Shown: positions 1-7,060 of the stretch, piece by piece
Layout: every line of letters starts with the position of its first letter
How positions within the stretch are numbered: the first letter of the stretch is position 1
NCBI GenBank assembly: GCA_023420935.1
Contig: JAEZUR010000165.1
Span: 1 to 30,317, forward strand
Reading direction: 5' to 3'
From: Bacillota bacterium
GTDB lineage: Bacteria; Bacillota; Clostridia; Lachnospirales; Lachnospiraceae
Length of the DNA stretch: 30,317 nucleotides
The notes under the pieces: generated by a model
What the model saw: the letters and a program-made list of their open reading frames with translations, nothing else
What the model was told of the DNA's origin: nothing
The model's database searches: none
Translations under genes and position numbers: made by a program

Positions 1-779
1 TGGCTATGCTTATGCTCATGATCTGATGTTTTTACTGCATCATGCGATAGCTTTATTAAATCCGTAATCTCTTCTTCTGTTAACTTGGTATAAAATGCCA
101 ACTCTTTTATACTCGCAACACGTCCAAGATCCTCAGCCAGATAATTGGCAGCTTCATGAATCAATGCTGTTTTAGCAATCACCGTACTTTCCCAATCAGC
201 TGCATCCATTTCTTCATCAATTGCTAATTCCATAGATTGCTTCACATAATCAGCAATAAGTTCCTCTCCATCTTCTAACTTGTCTAATTCGAAAAAACTA
301 TCTAATGCTTGAATTAATCCCATGTTTCCTTCTTGAATAAGGTCTTCTATTAAAACACCTTTATTTTTGTATTGATGAGCAATCTCAACAACATAATGAA
401 GCTTTCCTTCCATCAATCTATTCTTAGCCACTTCATCACCATTCATAATCTTTTGTATTAATCCAATCTCTTCCCCTGGTTCCAATGGCGCTATAAACTC
501 TAATTCTTCCAGATACATTTTTAAGTATGCAGAATCTTCTTCGTTGGTCTCTTGGTTATCCTCGACTACGTTTACTGGATCAATTGATTGATAAATAAAT
601 CCCTGTACTTTAATATTGTTTTGAGAGAGATAGGTATAAATGTGTTCATACTGACTCTCTTCTAACTGCATGTCTTTTAAATAATTCTTTATCTCTTCTT
701 TTGTAATCAAGTTATCTTGAGCATTTGCTATCTCTGCGATTTCCTGTAATAATTCCATAAATTTTATCTTATCTTGCAT
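1..779 (-). CDS. Sigma-70-like protein with degenerate DNA-binding regions (3' end cut by window)
   Basis: About 259 codons are visible and the frame is open to the window edge, so the C-terminus is missing. The N-terminal ~60 residues resemble sigma-70 region 1.1 (helical, ending NIKVQGF). Residues ~110-155 match regions 1.2-2.2 (core-binding), with LIEDLIQEGNMGLIQAL. The part that should be region 2.3/2.4 (the aromatic, basic segment that melts and reads the -10) is instead acidic, including LEDGEELIADY and DEEMDAADWE. A region-3-like segment follows (AEDLGRVASIKELAFYTKLT). The visible end is His-rich (HEHKHS). The start is fixed by GGAGG seven bases upstream. It probably binds RNA polymerase core without promoter recognition; that is inference. 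Family assignment is fairly sure, function is not. Confidence 0.7.
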   Translation of the reverse strand, partial: MQDKIKFMELLQEIAEIANAQDNLITKEEIKNYLKDMQLEESQYEHIYTYLSQNNIKVQGFIYQSIDPVNVVEDNQETNEEDSAYLKMYLEELEFIAPLEPGEEIGLIQKIMNGDEVAKNRLMEGKLHYVVEIAHQYKNKGVLIEDLIQEGNMGLIQALDSFFELDKLEDGEELIADYVKQSMELAIDEEMDAADWESTVIAKTALIHEAANYLAEDLGRVASIKELAFYTKLTEEEITDLIKLSHDAVKTSDHEHKHS

Positions 780-828
780 GAAACCTCCATCTGTCCCTAC
801 TTAGACTTATAATAATTCCAATTGTTTT

Positions 829-864
829 ATATAAAATCATATCGCCAAACACATCAATAGTCAA
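829..864 (-). promoter_or_regulatory. Promoter of the sigma-like gene
   Basis: On the minus strand TTGACT (859-864) is followed 17 bp later by TATGAT (836-841). The predicted transcript start is near 829, about 50 nt upstream of the ATG. Seen in sequence; activity is inferred. Confidence 0.6.
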
Positions 865-934
865 CTATATTCGAATTTTAGAACGTTCTCATTAACCATT
901 CTAGTAAACGTCGAATATGATAATATAGAATATT

Positions 935-1930
935 ATGAATGGATATGATGTCATGTTAAGCGCTTTTTTCTTCCAATTTGAAGTTTTAATAATAATTGCA
1001 TCACTTATAGTAATCATCGGATTGTCCTTATTTATGTATCGCAAAGAATCTGGTAAAAAAACAAAAGAAAAACATAGAAAACCACTTCCCACAGTCAATT
1101 CAATTGAGCAAATGGAGGCACTGAATGAAGACTTAAAACCAGCAGGATTTGCCTACGAAATAAGGCAGGATATGTTCTACTCCTTAATGGATTGCTGGCA
1201 GAGAGAATTTGGATACTGTAGGCTTTACGATGATATGGCTCCAACTTTTAGTATGATTATAGATAGCGAGCCAATCACATTTGATTATAACGGCAAAAAG
1301 TGGCTTATTGAACTATGGAAAGGCCAATATGGAATGACCACTGGCGCAGAAATTGGGGTATATAATACCAATGAGAATGAAATTCAAGTTCCTGGTTTGT
1401 TTGAAGGAACATTATATCATAGTGTAGATGATAGTGAACGCCTATTTATGTCTTACTCTTTAAGAAAAGATAATGAAGTTCTTTTTACAAGAAATGATTT
1501 ACACTGGTGGTTAACTGGATTTAAATTAGGAATGTTTTCTGAACCATCCGAGTTAACAATGGATATTCGTATCACCTTCCCAAATCGTGTTATGTGCAAT
1601 GCTTTTGTTGAAGCATTATATAAAGTAGGATATTCTCCTGAAGATGTGCTGATTCGTTATCATTCCGTATTCTTTGTTTTTGACAAACCTCATACAGAAC
1701 AACCGGAATCTCGTTCTAATTTAACGGAATATTTAGTACAGAAAAGTAATAAATTGTACTGTGAAACCTATGAATATATTACGAGAGATTATCAAACCAC
1801 GCTAGATAAACTTCAGTATCTTAAAGTTTACTCACCAAAAATGTTTAGTACTGTTATGAATATGGGTAGTGATAAAGATCTATTCCGCCATTTTAATGTT
1901 TTGAAATCCTATGAGGGCAAAAGGGGGTAG
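935..1930 (+). CDS. Membrane-anchored DUF4474-like protein
   Basis: A 331-residue protein with one N-terminal hydrophobic segment (about residues 16-35) followed by a short basic stretch, so it is probably membrane-anchored with a soluble domain. The soluble part (about residues 65-280) carries the hallmark strings AGFAYEIRQDMFYSLMDCWQ, PTFSMIIDSEPITFDYNGK and ELWKGQYGMTTGAEIGVY, which I recognise from the clostridial DUF4474 family; its function is unknown. The start is uncertain: ATG at 935 has no clear ribosome site, and ATG at 953 is a close alternative. It is followed by the metallophosphoesterase, whose ribosome site lies in this gene's last codons, so the two are likely co-transcribed. 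Confidence 0.75.
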   Translation: MNGYDVMLSAFFFQFEVLIIIASLIVIIGLSLFMYRKESGKKTKEKHRKPLPTVNSIEQMEALNEDLKPAGFAYEIRQDMFYSLMDCWQREFGYCRLYDDMAPTFSMIIDSEPITFDYNGKKWLIELWKGQYGMTTGAEIGVYNTNENEIQVPGLFEGTLYHSVDDSERLFMSYSLRKDNEVLFTRNDLHWWLTGFKLGMFSEPSELTMDIRITFPNRVMCNAFVEALYKVGYSPEDVLIRYHSVFFVFDKPHTEQPESRSNLTEYLVQKSNKLYCETYEYITRDYQTTLDKLQYLKVYSPKMFSTVMNMGSDKDLFRHFNVLKSYEGKRG

Positions 1931-1934
1931 GCAC

Positions 1935-2852
1935 ATGTCCACGTGGAAACATCTCTCTCGTGTTTTTGAGTCAGCTGAAATTATACCGTTTCATTCCTCT
2001 TCAAGATTTGTTATAATGAGTGACTGCCATAGAGGAGATGGCTCCTGGAGCGATAATTTCTTAAAAAATCAAACTATTTTCTTTGCAGCGCTATCTTATT
2101 ATTATAATTGTGGGTTTAGCTATATTGAATTAGGTGATGGTGATGAGCTTTGGGAAAACAGAAATATGAATCAGATTATCAACGTTCACAGTGACGCATT
2201 CTGGCTCATGTCTCGTTTTCATCTAGAAAATAGACTATTTATGATTTATGGAAATCATGATATGGTGAAAAAAAATTATAAGTTTATCTCTAATAAATGC
2301 TCCACTTATTACTGTGAAGGCGCTAGAAAAGAACAAAGTTTATTTCCTAACATGCAAGTACACGAAGGTTTAATTCTAGAAAATAAAGAGGCTGATATAC
2401 GGTTATATTTAGCACATGGTCATCAAGGCGATATACTAAATGATACACTATGGCCATTAACAAGATTTCTAGTTCGTTACCTTTGGCATCCTTTGGAATT
2501 AGTGGGAGTGCTAGACCCAACCAGTGCTGCAAAAAACTATGGAGTCAAGAGTAAAACGGAAAAGAGATTAATAAAATGGGTAGAAAAAGAACACAAAATA
2601 CTGATTACTGGCCACACTCATAGACCTGTTTTTCCTACGATAAGTGAACCAACTTATTTTAACGATGGCAGTTGTATTCATCCCAGATGCATCACTGCCA
2701 TCGAAATAGATAATGATAATATAATTTTAGTAAAATGGACTACGGTTACCAACTGTGAACGAATACTTTATATCGCGAGAGAAGTGTTAGCAGGACCAAC
2801 ACCTTTAACGTTTCTCTCCCATAAAAATCAAACCGATAGCACCGGGGCCTGA
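1935..2852 (+). CDS. Calcineurin-like metallophosphoesterase
   Basis: 305 residues with a complete metallophosphoesterase metal-binding set: MSDCHRG (D30, H32), GDGDE (67-71), GNHD (106-109), HGHQGD (161-166) and GHTH (226-229). The overall shape is like the LpxH/UDP-diacylglucosamine hydrolase branch, but lipid A synthesis is not expected in this organism, so the substrate is open. A frame extends upstream to ATG 1911, but ATG 1935 is preferred because AGGGGG ends seven bases before it. The start lies four bases after the stop of the DUF4474-like gene, suggesting coupling. The 3' end overlaps the convergent DegV gene by 48 bp. Confidence 0.85.
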   Translation: MSTWKHLSRVFESAEIIPFHSSSRFVIMSDCHRGDGSWSDNFLKNQTIFFAALSYYYNCGFSYIELGDGDELWENRNMNQIINVHSDAFWLMSRFHLENRLFMIYGNHDMVKKNYKFISNKCSTYYCEGARKEQSLFPNMQVHEGLILENKEADIRLYLAHGHQGDILNDTLWPLTRFLVRYLWHPLELVGVLDPTSAAKNYGVKSKTEKRLIKWVEKEHKILITGHTHRPVFPTISEPTYFNDGSCIHPRCITAIEIDNDNIILVKWTTVTNCERILYIAREVLAGPTPLTFLSHKNQTDSTGA

Positions 2853-3674
2853 ATGTGCCCCTATGCTAGGTCCTATAGGACATATTAGGATATTTTCATA
2901 GCCAAGCCTTTCTTTCACTAAATGAGCAAGATAATTGGCGTCTTCCACTGCATCTCCATGAACAATGCCAATCACATCTTGTTTTTCTTTAAAGTTTCCA
3001 ATTCTAGACTCCATATTATCAACTAACATGGATAAAGATTTCTTTCTTCCTCTTGTTTTATCCAAAGCTAATAATTTACCTTCTTCATTTACATATAGAA
3101 TCGGTTTAATGTTAATCATGGTTCCAAAAAATGCAGCGGATTTTGAAACACGACCACCGCGATACAAGTGATTCAGATCATCAACCGTAAATTGAACGCA
3201 AACATGTAACTTAATCTCTTCAAGATACTTTGCAATCTCATCGATAGTTTTTCCTTCGTTTTTCAATTCAACTGCTTTTCTAATTAATAGACCTTCTCCA
3301 AGTGAAGCGTTTAAAGTATCTATCACAATTATTTTCATTTCCGGGTATTCTTCACAGATATCACGGCCTCCAGCCATTACATTACTGCAACCACCACTTA
3401 GTTCAGAGGAAAAGCTAATATGTAAGATATCTTTCTCTTCTTTGGCATATTGTTCAAACATGGTGTGGATTACTTCTGGATTGCTTGCCATAGTAGCAGC
3501 TTTTTTTCCGTCACGCATTTGGTCGTAGAATTCTTTAATGGTTAATTCTTCTCCGTCACCATATACTGTATCCTCGATGGAATAGTAGTGTGGAATGATG
3601 CCGATTTGGTTTTGGGATAGATATTCTTTTGGTAGGTCGGAATTGGTTTCGGTTGTGATGACAAAGTCTCTCAA
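2805..3674 (-). CDS. DegV family fatty-acid-binding protein
   Basis: 289 residues, full length for DegV. Family landmarks are TTETNSDLP near the N-terminus, TMASNPEV, ISFSSELSGGCSNVM, FTVDDLNHLYRGGRVSKSAA, INIKPIL and the C-terminal GPSIGAHSGPGAIGLIF. DegV proteins bind a fatty acid in a central cleft, and FakB members present it to the FakA kinase; whether this one acts with FakA is not shown here. The start codon is TTG at 3674, chosen because AGGAGG lies ten bases upstream and the protein begins correctly there. The 3' end runs 48 bp into the convergent phosphoesterase gene, with no terminator between them. Confidence 0.9.
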   Translation of the reverse strand: MRDFVITTETNSDLPKEYLSQNQIGIIPHYYSIEDTVYGDGEELTIKEFYDQMRDGKKAATMASNPEVIHTMFEQYAKEEKDILHISFSSELSGGCSNVMAGGRDICEEYPEMKIIVIDTLNASLGEGLLIRKAVELKNEGKTIDEIAKYLEEIKLHVCVQFTVDDLNHLYRGGRVSKSAAFFGTMINIKPILYVNEEGKLLALDKTRGRKKSLSMLVDNMESRIGNFKEKQDVIGIVHGDAVEDANYLAHLVKERLGYENILICPIGPSIGAHSGPGAIGLIFMGEKR

Positions 3675-3706
3675 TGGGTTGTGTCCTCCTGGTATGATGA
3701 TTTTGG

Positions 3707-3750
3707 TATTGATTTGGGTATTGATTTGGGTATTGATTTGGGTATTGATG
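3707..3750. repeat. 12-bp tandem repeat upstream of the DegV gene
   Basis: Three exact copies of TATTGATTTGGG (3707-3718, 3719-3730, 3731-3742) are followed by a partial fourth (3743-3750). The array begins about 33 bp before the TTG start, just outside the ribosome site, so copy number would change the length of the 5' untranslated region. It could vary by replication slippage. Confidence 0.85.
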
Positions 3751-3772
3751 CGAAATAATTTACGTAGTGGAT

Positions 3773-3852
3773 ATAAGATATTCTGGATACAATTCCTACA
3801 CTACAACGCTACGCTTAACTTCCGTTTCGGAAATGTATCCAGAATATCTTAT
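3773..3852. repeat. 80-bp palindromic element, 18-bp perfect arms
   Basis: The arms 3773-3790 and 3835-3852 are perfect reverse complements. The 44-bp interior contains a smaller hairpin, TTCCG-TTT-CGGAA (about 3820-3832). There is no following T-run on either strand, so a simple terminator is unlikely. It lies ~100-180 bp upstream of the DegV start, in its leader or promoter region. It could be a small mobile-element remnant or a structured leader. Confidence 0.75.
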
Positions 3853-4129
3853 TGGTAAAGGTTATTGACATTTCGCAGGGTTACGTTATTCAATGGGTAA
3901 TTTACTTTGTTCACATTTATTCATAACTTTATATTGGATAAGAAATTTTAAATGATTTAAATTTACCTTACTAAATATTGAATAGTCATTTTAATAGAAA
4001 CGATATTTTATTAATATTTATTAGTATTCATATTTATTATACCAAGTATTTTCCCTCATAACAACTGAGTAATATATCATATAAGTATAGTGTACTTCCA
4101 ATTGCATTTATATTATAGTTATCAGAATC
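3853..4129. other. AT-rich gap, no recognised feature
   Basis: Together with the two repeats above, this forms the ~510-bp stretch between the DegV start and the small ORF at 4189. It is very AT-rich, with no convincing ORF or RNA gene. The DegV promoter should lie somewhere here, but no near-consensus -35/-10 pair stood out. Confidence 0.5.
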
Positions 4130-4171
4130 ATTAAAACAAAAGACACCATGCTCTTTTCTACATGATGCCCT
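4130..4171 (-). terminator. Terminator of the glycosylase-mutY operon
   Basis: On the minus strand GGGCATCATG (4170-4161) pairs with CATGGTGTCT (4150-4141) through ten pairs including G-U, with a ten-base loop. TTTTGTTTTA follows. It ends the minus-strand operon just past the 27-codon ORF. Confidence 0.6.
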
Positions 4172-4188
4172 TATGTAATAACTAATTA

Positions 4189-4272
4189 CTATTGAATACA
4201 AAAAGCAATTGCTTTAGCTTTTTCATTATATCTACCAACTTTATCATTGGTAATAGGTTCATTAATATTCAC
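4189..4272 (-). CDS. Possible 27-aa small protein, GTG start
   Basis: The frame starts at GTG 4272 and encodes a 27-residue peptide starting MNINEPITNDKVGRYNEKAK and ending in CIQ. AAGGAG sits six bases upstream and overlaps the stop codon of the preceding gene, an arrangement typical of translational coupling. It may be a real small protein, or the remaining N-terminus of a decayed larger gene. No family was recognised. The terminator follows directly. Confidence 0.4.
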   Translation of the reverse strand: MNINEPITNDKVGRYNEKAKAIAFCIQ

Positions 4273-4275
4273 AAT

Positions 4276-4788
4276 TTACTCCTTTACTTGATAATTTCCA
4301 TCCACAAACTTTCTGACAAAACCTTTTGCAGGAAAATCAGGATATTTAAACTCCCATAGAGTTCCACATTTATTGCATTTATACCATTTATCTGCATACC
4401 ATTTATATTCATCTTTCACATCTTCAGGTTTTAAATTATAACCTTGGAAATATGGTAGTTTTACTGGTATATCGGAAAAAACACTCTCCTCAACTTGCTT
4501 ATTAAAAAAATCTACTAATTCATCGTATAATTGATATGAATTAATTTCAATAACAATTCTTTCATCACAATCACAATATTTCATTGGAACAACCCCACTT
4601 CTACTTTTACTGGATGTCATCCAGTCTGCTAATATGGAAAAGGTGACAAGTAATTGATTACAGGTGTCATTTATTAGATTATTAAGCCACTCGAACGTTG
4701 ACTCTTCTTCCTCTTTTTCCTGAATTAGTAATTTATAATTATATTTAAATACGTTCTCTATAAGCTTGGAATGCAGTTGGGAGAGCAT
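4276..4788 (-). CDS. Unknown protein with CxxC zinc-ribbon-like motif
   Basis: About 170 residues, mostly acidic and helical. A WYKCNKCGTLWEFKYPDFPA segment near the C-terminus supplies one CxxC pair, with an earlier CDCDER. No function is recognised; it could belong to the small immunity-like or accessory proteins common in Firmicutes. The start is unclear. The frame is open far into mutY, and I give ATG 4788, which would overlap the last 44 bp of mutY, but no ribosome site supports it. The N-terminus may be truncated. Its position as third gene after two DNA glycosylases may be incidental. Confidence 0.5.
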   Translation of the reverse strand: MLSQLHSKLIENVFKYNYKLLIQEKEEEESTFEWLNNLINDTCNQLLVTFSILADWMTSSKSRSGVVPMKYCDCDERIVIEINSYQLYDELVDFFNKQVEESVFSDIPVKLPYFQGYNLKPEDVKDEYKWYADKWYKCNKCGTLWEFKYPDFPAKGFVRKFVDGNYQVKE

Positions 4789-5797
4789 ATTGTTCTTGTA
4801 TCTGCTCTTTATCTGCCCATACAATGTCTTCTAATCCTAGTTCATGGCCTTTTTGGAGTATATGGATGCGATAACCTAACATGTGCCATTCTATATGGGA
4901 GAAGATATGTTTTGCCTCTCCAAGAAGCTCCATTTCGTAATCTTCTATCCCATTTTCGTTTAATAATTTTTCTATCTTATCAATGGATAATTTTCCTTCC
5001 ACATTAGGTAGTTCCCAAAGACCTGCCAATAGACCTTTTGCTCCTCTTTGATGTAAGGCGTATTTACTTTGATATTCTAATAAAAGAACTGTCTTATCTT
5101 CTATGGTTCTTGCCTTTTTTGGTGGTTTTACTGGAATCTGCATGGCGATATCTTGTTTATAGGCCTCACAAATCAGGTTCACTGGGCAACTTTCACAGAG
5201 GGGCTTTCCATTTGGAATACAAACCATGGCTCCTAATTCCATGAGTGCTTGATTAAACTCCCCAGGACAATTGGTTGGCATGATTTCTTGTAAATCTTGT
5301 TCCACCTCTTTTTTCACACTTGCTTTTGTAATATCATCAAAACTGCCTGCTATTCGTTTGGTCACACGCAATACATTACCATCTACTGCTGGAACTGGAA
5401 TTTGAAAAGCAATGGATGCGACCGCACCAGCAGTATAGGAACCAATTCCTGATAATTTTAATAATTCGTGATAATCACCAGGTAATTCACCTTCATATTG
5501 CTCCATAACCGTTATAGCTGCTTTCTGAAGATTACGAACTCGGTTGTAATAACCTAAACCTTCCCAAAGTTTTAATAATTCATCTTCTTTTGCATTTGCT
5601 AATGCCCCAATATCTGGTAAGGCTTCTATAAATCGGTCGAAATAAGCTTTCACTGCTTCGACTCTCGTTTGCTGTAACATTATTTCTGAAACCCAGACAT
5701 AATAAGGTTTGGGATTACTTCTCCACCTTAATGTTCTTTTATTCTCCTCATACCATGTTAACAAATTGTCAACCATTTTTGAGTAATCGTATTTCAT
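4745..5797 (-). CDS. mutY: Adenine DNA glycosylase MutY
   Basis: 350 residues, normal MutY length. It removes adenine mispaired with 8-oxoguanine in base excision repair. Visible features are SEIMLQQTRV with catalytic Glu38, the helix-hairpin-helix LSGIGSYTAGAVASIAF (115-131), catalytic Asp139 in PAVDGNVLRV, and the 4Fe-4S ligands C193, C201, C204 and C210. A C-terminal MutT-like domain (about 230-350) recognises 8-oxoguanine in this family. It lies 79 bp downstream of the deoxyinosine glycosylase gene on the same strand, forming a two-enzyme purine-lesion repair operon. The ribosome site is weak. Confidence 0.95.
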   Translation of the reverse strand: MKYDYSKMVDNLLTWYEENKRTLRWRSNPKPYYVWVSEIMLQQTRVEAVKAYFDRFIEALPDIGALANAKEDELLKLWEGLGYYNRVRNLQKAAITVMEQYEGELPGDYHELLKLSGIGSYTAGAVASIAFQIPVPAVDGNVLRVTKRIAGSFDDITKASVKKEVEQDLQEIMPTNCPGEFNQALMELGAMVCIPNGKPLCESCPVNLICEAYKQDIAMQIPVKPPKKARTIEDKTVLLLEYQSKYALHQRGAKGLLAGLWELPNVEGKLSIDKIEKLLNENGIEDYEMELLGEAKHIFSHIEWHMLGYRIHILQKGHELGLEDIVWADKEQIQEQYALPTAFQAYRERI

Positions 5798-5876
5798 TCT
5801 ACACCTAATCCTATCTAAGCGTTTTCACGCCATTCCTACTACATCTTTCAACATTCTTTCATCAAATCTTTCGTAA

Positions 5877-6359
5877 TTACATTAAATATTCCGTAATACA
5901 ATTCCATTCTAACAACAGTTTTTCCAGAGAACAACTGGCATTTGCTGGACTAGTAGAAGGTAATTTCACAATCTCTTGTCCCGTTTTATCCTTACTATAT
6001 TTTTGGTAAAGTTCAAATGCCTTTCCACCGTTAGCATAAATTTGTTTAATATCTGCACATTCTATTATAACAGATAAATCAGCAGGTACCACATTTTTTA
6101 TACTACTATCACTAGATCCTTGAATATCACAACTTTTTATCACATCCCAAACAGCAATTCCATGAGCAAGTAATATTTCCTTCTTCTCATCTATCGTTTC
6201 AGGAAACCTTTCTTTCGTAAGCACTGCAATCACCTTCCAAAACCGATTCTGAGGATGATAATAATAAAACCCCGCATCCCTAGACTTTACCGAAGGAAAC
6301 GTACCCAGTATCAATACTTTAGAATTCTTATCAAATACCGGTTCAAACAAATGCTCCAT
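5877..6359 (-). CDS. DNA-deoxyinosine (hypoxanthine) glycosylase, UDG superfamily
   Basis: 160 residues. The UDG-fold landmarks are LILGTFPSVKSRD (motif A region), YYYHPQNRFW and LPSTSPANAS (motif B). This combination is typical of the family-6 hypoxanthine-DNA glycosylases, which excise deaminated adenine. The start is supported by GAGGAG five bases before the ATG. It is the first gene of the operon with mutY, so repair of deaminated and oxidised purines is co-expressed. A 700-bp gap lies upstream. Confidence 0.85.
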   Translation of the reverse strand: MEHLFEPVFDKNSKVLILGTFPSVKSRDAGFYYYHPQNRFWKVIAVLTKERFPETIDEKKEILLAHGIAVWDVIKSCDIQGSSDSSIKNVVPADLSVIIECADIKQIYANGGKAFELYQKYSKDKTGQEIVKLPSTSPANASCSLEKLLLEWNCITEYLM

Positions 6360-6661
6360 AGTTACTCCTCTCTAACAAAATTAGAATCATCCATTTTAAA
6401 ATAATACACGTATAAAACCAAAATTATGGATCTAGCAAATTATGAACCCAAAAATCTTACAGACTCTTCTTGGAATATACGATTCTAATAATTTACGATT
6501 CCATTAATCTACTCCTTTTAACTTACTAACCTTGTAACTTAGGAACCTTATAATTTTGTGAGAATACGACACAAATATACCCAGGAATTTTTCTTCTTCA
6601 GATTCCCGCAGTTACTAAATCACGAGAGCATCAAGCGCAAAACCCATCGATAACCTATAAG
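6360..6661. other. Intergenic gap upstream of the deoxyinosine glycosylase gene
   Basis: About 300 bp with no convincing ORF or RNA. It must carry the promoter of the glycosylase-mutY operon, but no near-consensus pair was identified. The right-hand boundary is the palindromic element. Confidence 0.5.
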
Positions 6662-6935
6662 CGTGAATATGATTGCATCTATATTCAGCTTGGGAAGACC
6701 GGCTGACGACGGCGTTTATAATCGCGTAGACAATGAGCCAAGTGGCTGTTCACAGTCATTTGGCGACTGTCCGCGTGACCACAAGTCGTCTTATGTCTCT
6801 TGTGGTATTCGACTTGAGATTCAGGTAAAAATGACGCCTGCTTATACGGTATTTTTACTACGCCTTGAGGCTCAAAAGCGAATATGCCTAGGAAGGTAAG
6901 GCGACCAAATGAATATAGATGCAATCATATTCACG
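6662..6935. repeat. 274-bp palindromic element with 26-bp perfect terminal inverted repeats
   Basis: The ends 6662-6687 and 6910-6935 are perfect reverse complements (26 bp). The interior is clearly richer in G+C than its surroundings and packed with hairpins: AGCCA/TGGCT (6736-6747), CAGTC/GACTG (6753-6769), CCACAAG/CTTGTGG (6779-6805), CAAGTCG/CGACTTG (6782-6816), GTAAAAAT/ATTTTTAC (6825-6858) and CGCCTT/AAGGCG (6861-6903). The third and fourth share bases and exclude each other. No target-site duplication is obvious. It is either a MITE-like non-autonomous element or a large structured RNA; ORFs on both strands across it are by-products of its symmetry. Confidence 0.8.
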
Positions 6936-6972
6936 AACACAACCTATCAGTTTCCAACTTACTCCCCCTCGT

Positions 6973-7012
6973 AAATCTAAACAAAGGGACACCCCGATAC
7001 CCGGAATGCCCC
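6973..7012 (-). terminator. Rho-independent terminator of ilvC
   Basis: On the minus strand GGGGCATTCCG (7012-7002) pairs with CGGGGTGTCCC (6996-6986) across the loop GGTAT, giving eleven pairs with some G-U. TTTGTTTAGATTT follows. It lies 50-90 bp past the ilvC stop. Confidence 0.8.
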
Positions 7013-7060
7013 TCTATTCTACGAATAAGTAAAATCTTATTACGTTAAACTCTATTGTTC

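Noticed and set aside
1911..1934. Upstream start for the metallophosphoesterase
   Set aside because: ATG 1935 has a well-spaced AGGGGG; starting at 1911 would place that site inside the coding region.
3700..3852. CRISPR-like array
   Set aside because: The repeats are 12 bp and directly adjacent with no spacers, and no cas genes are present.
3595..3858. 87-codon + strand ORF with repeated IWVL units
   Set aside because: It is the translation of the 12-bp tandem array antisense to the DegV leader and has no ribosome site.
6663..6924. ORFs of 78 and 79 codons on opposite strands inside the palindromic element
   Set aside because: They arise from the symmetry of the element, lack ribosome sites and give low-complexity translations unlike any protein.
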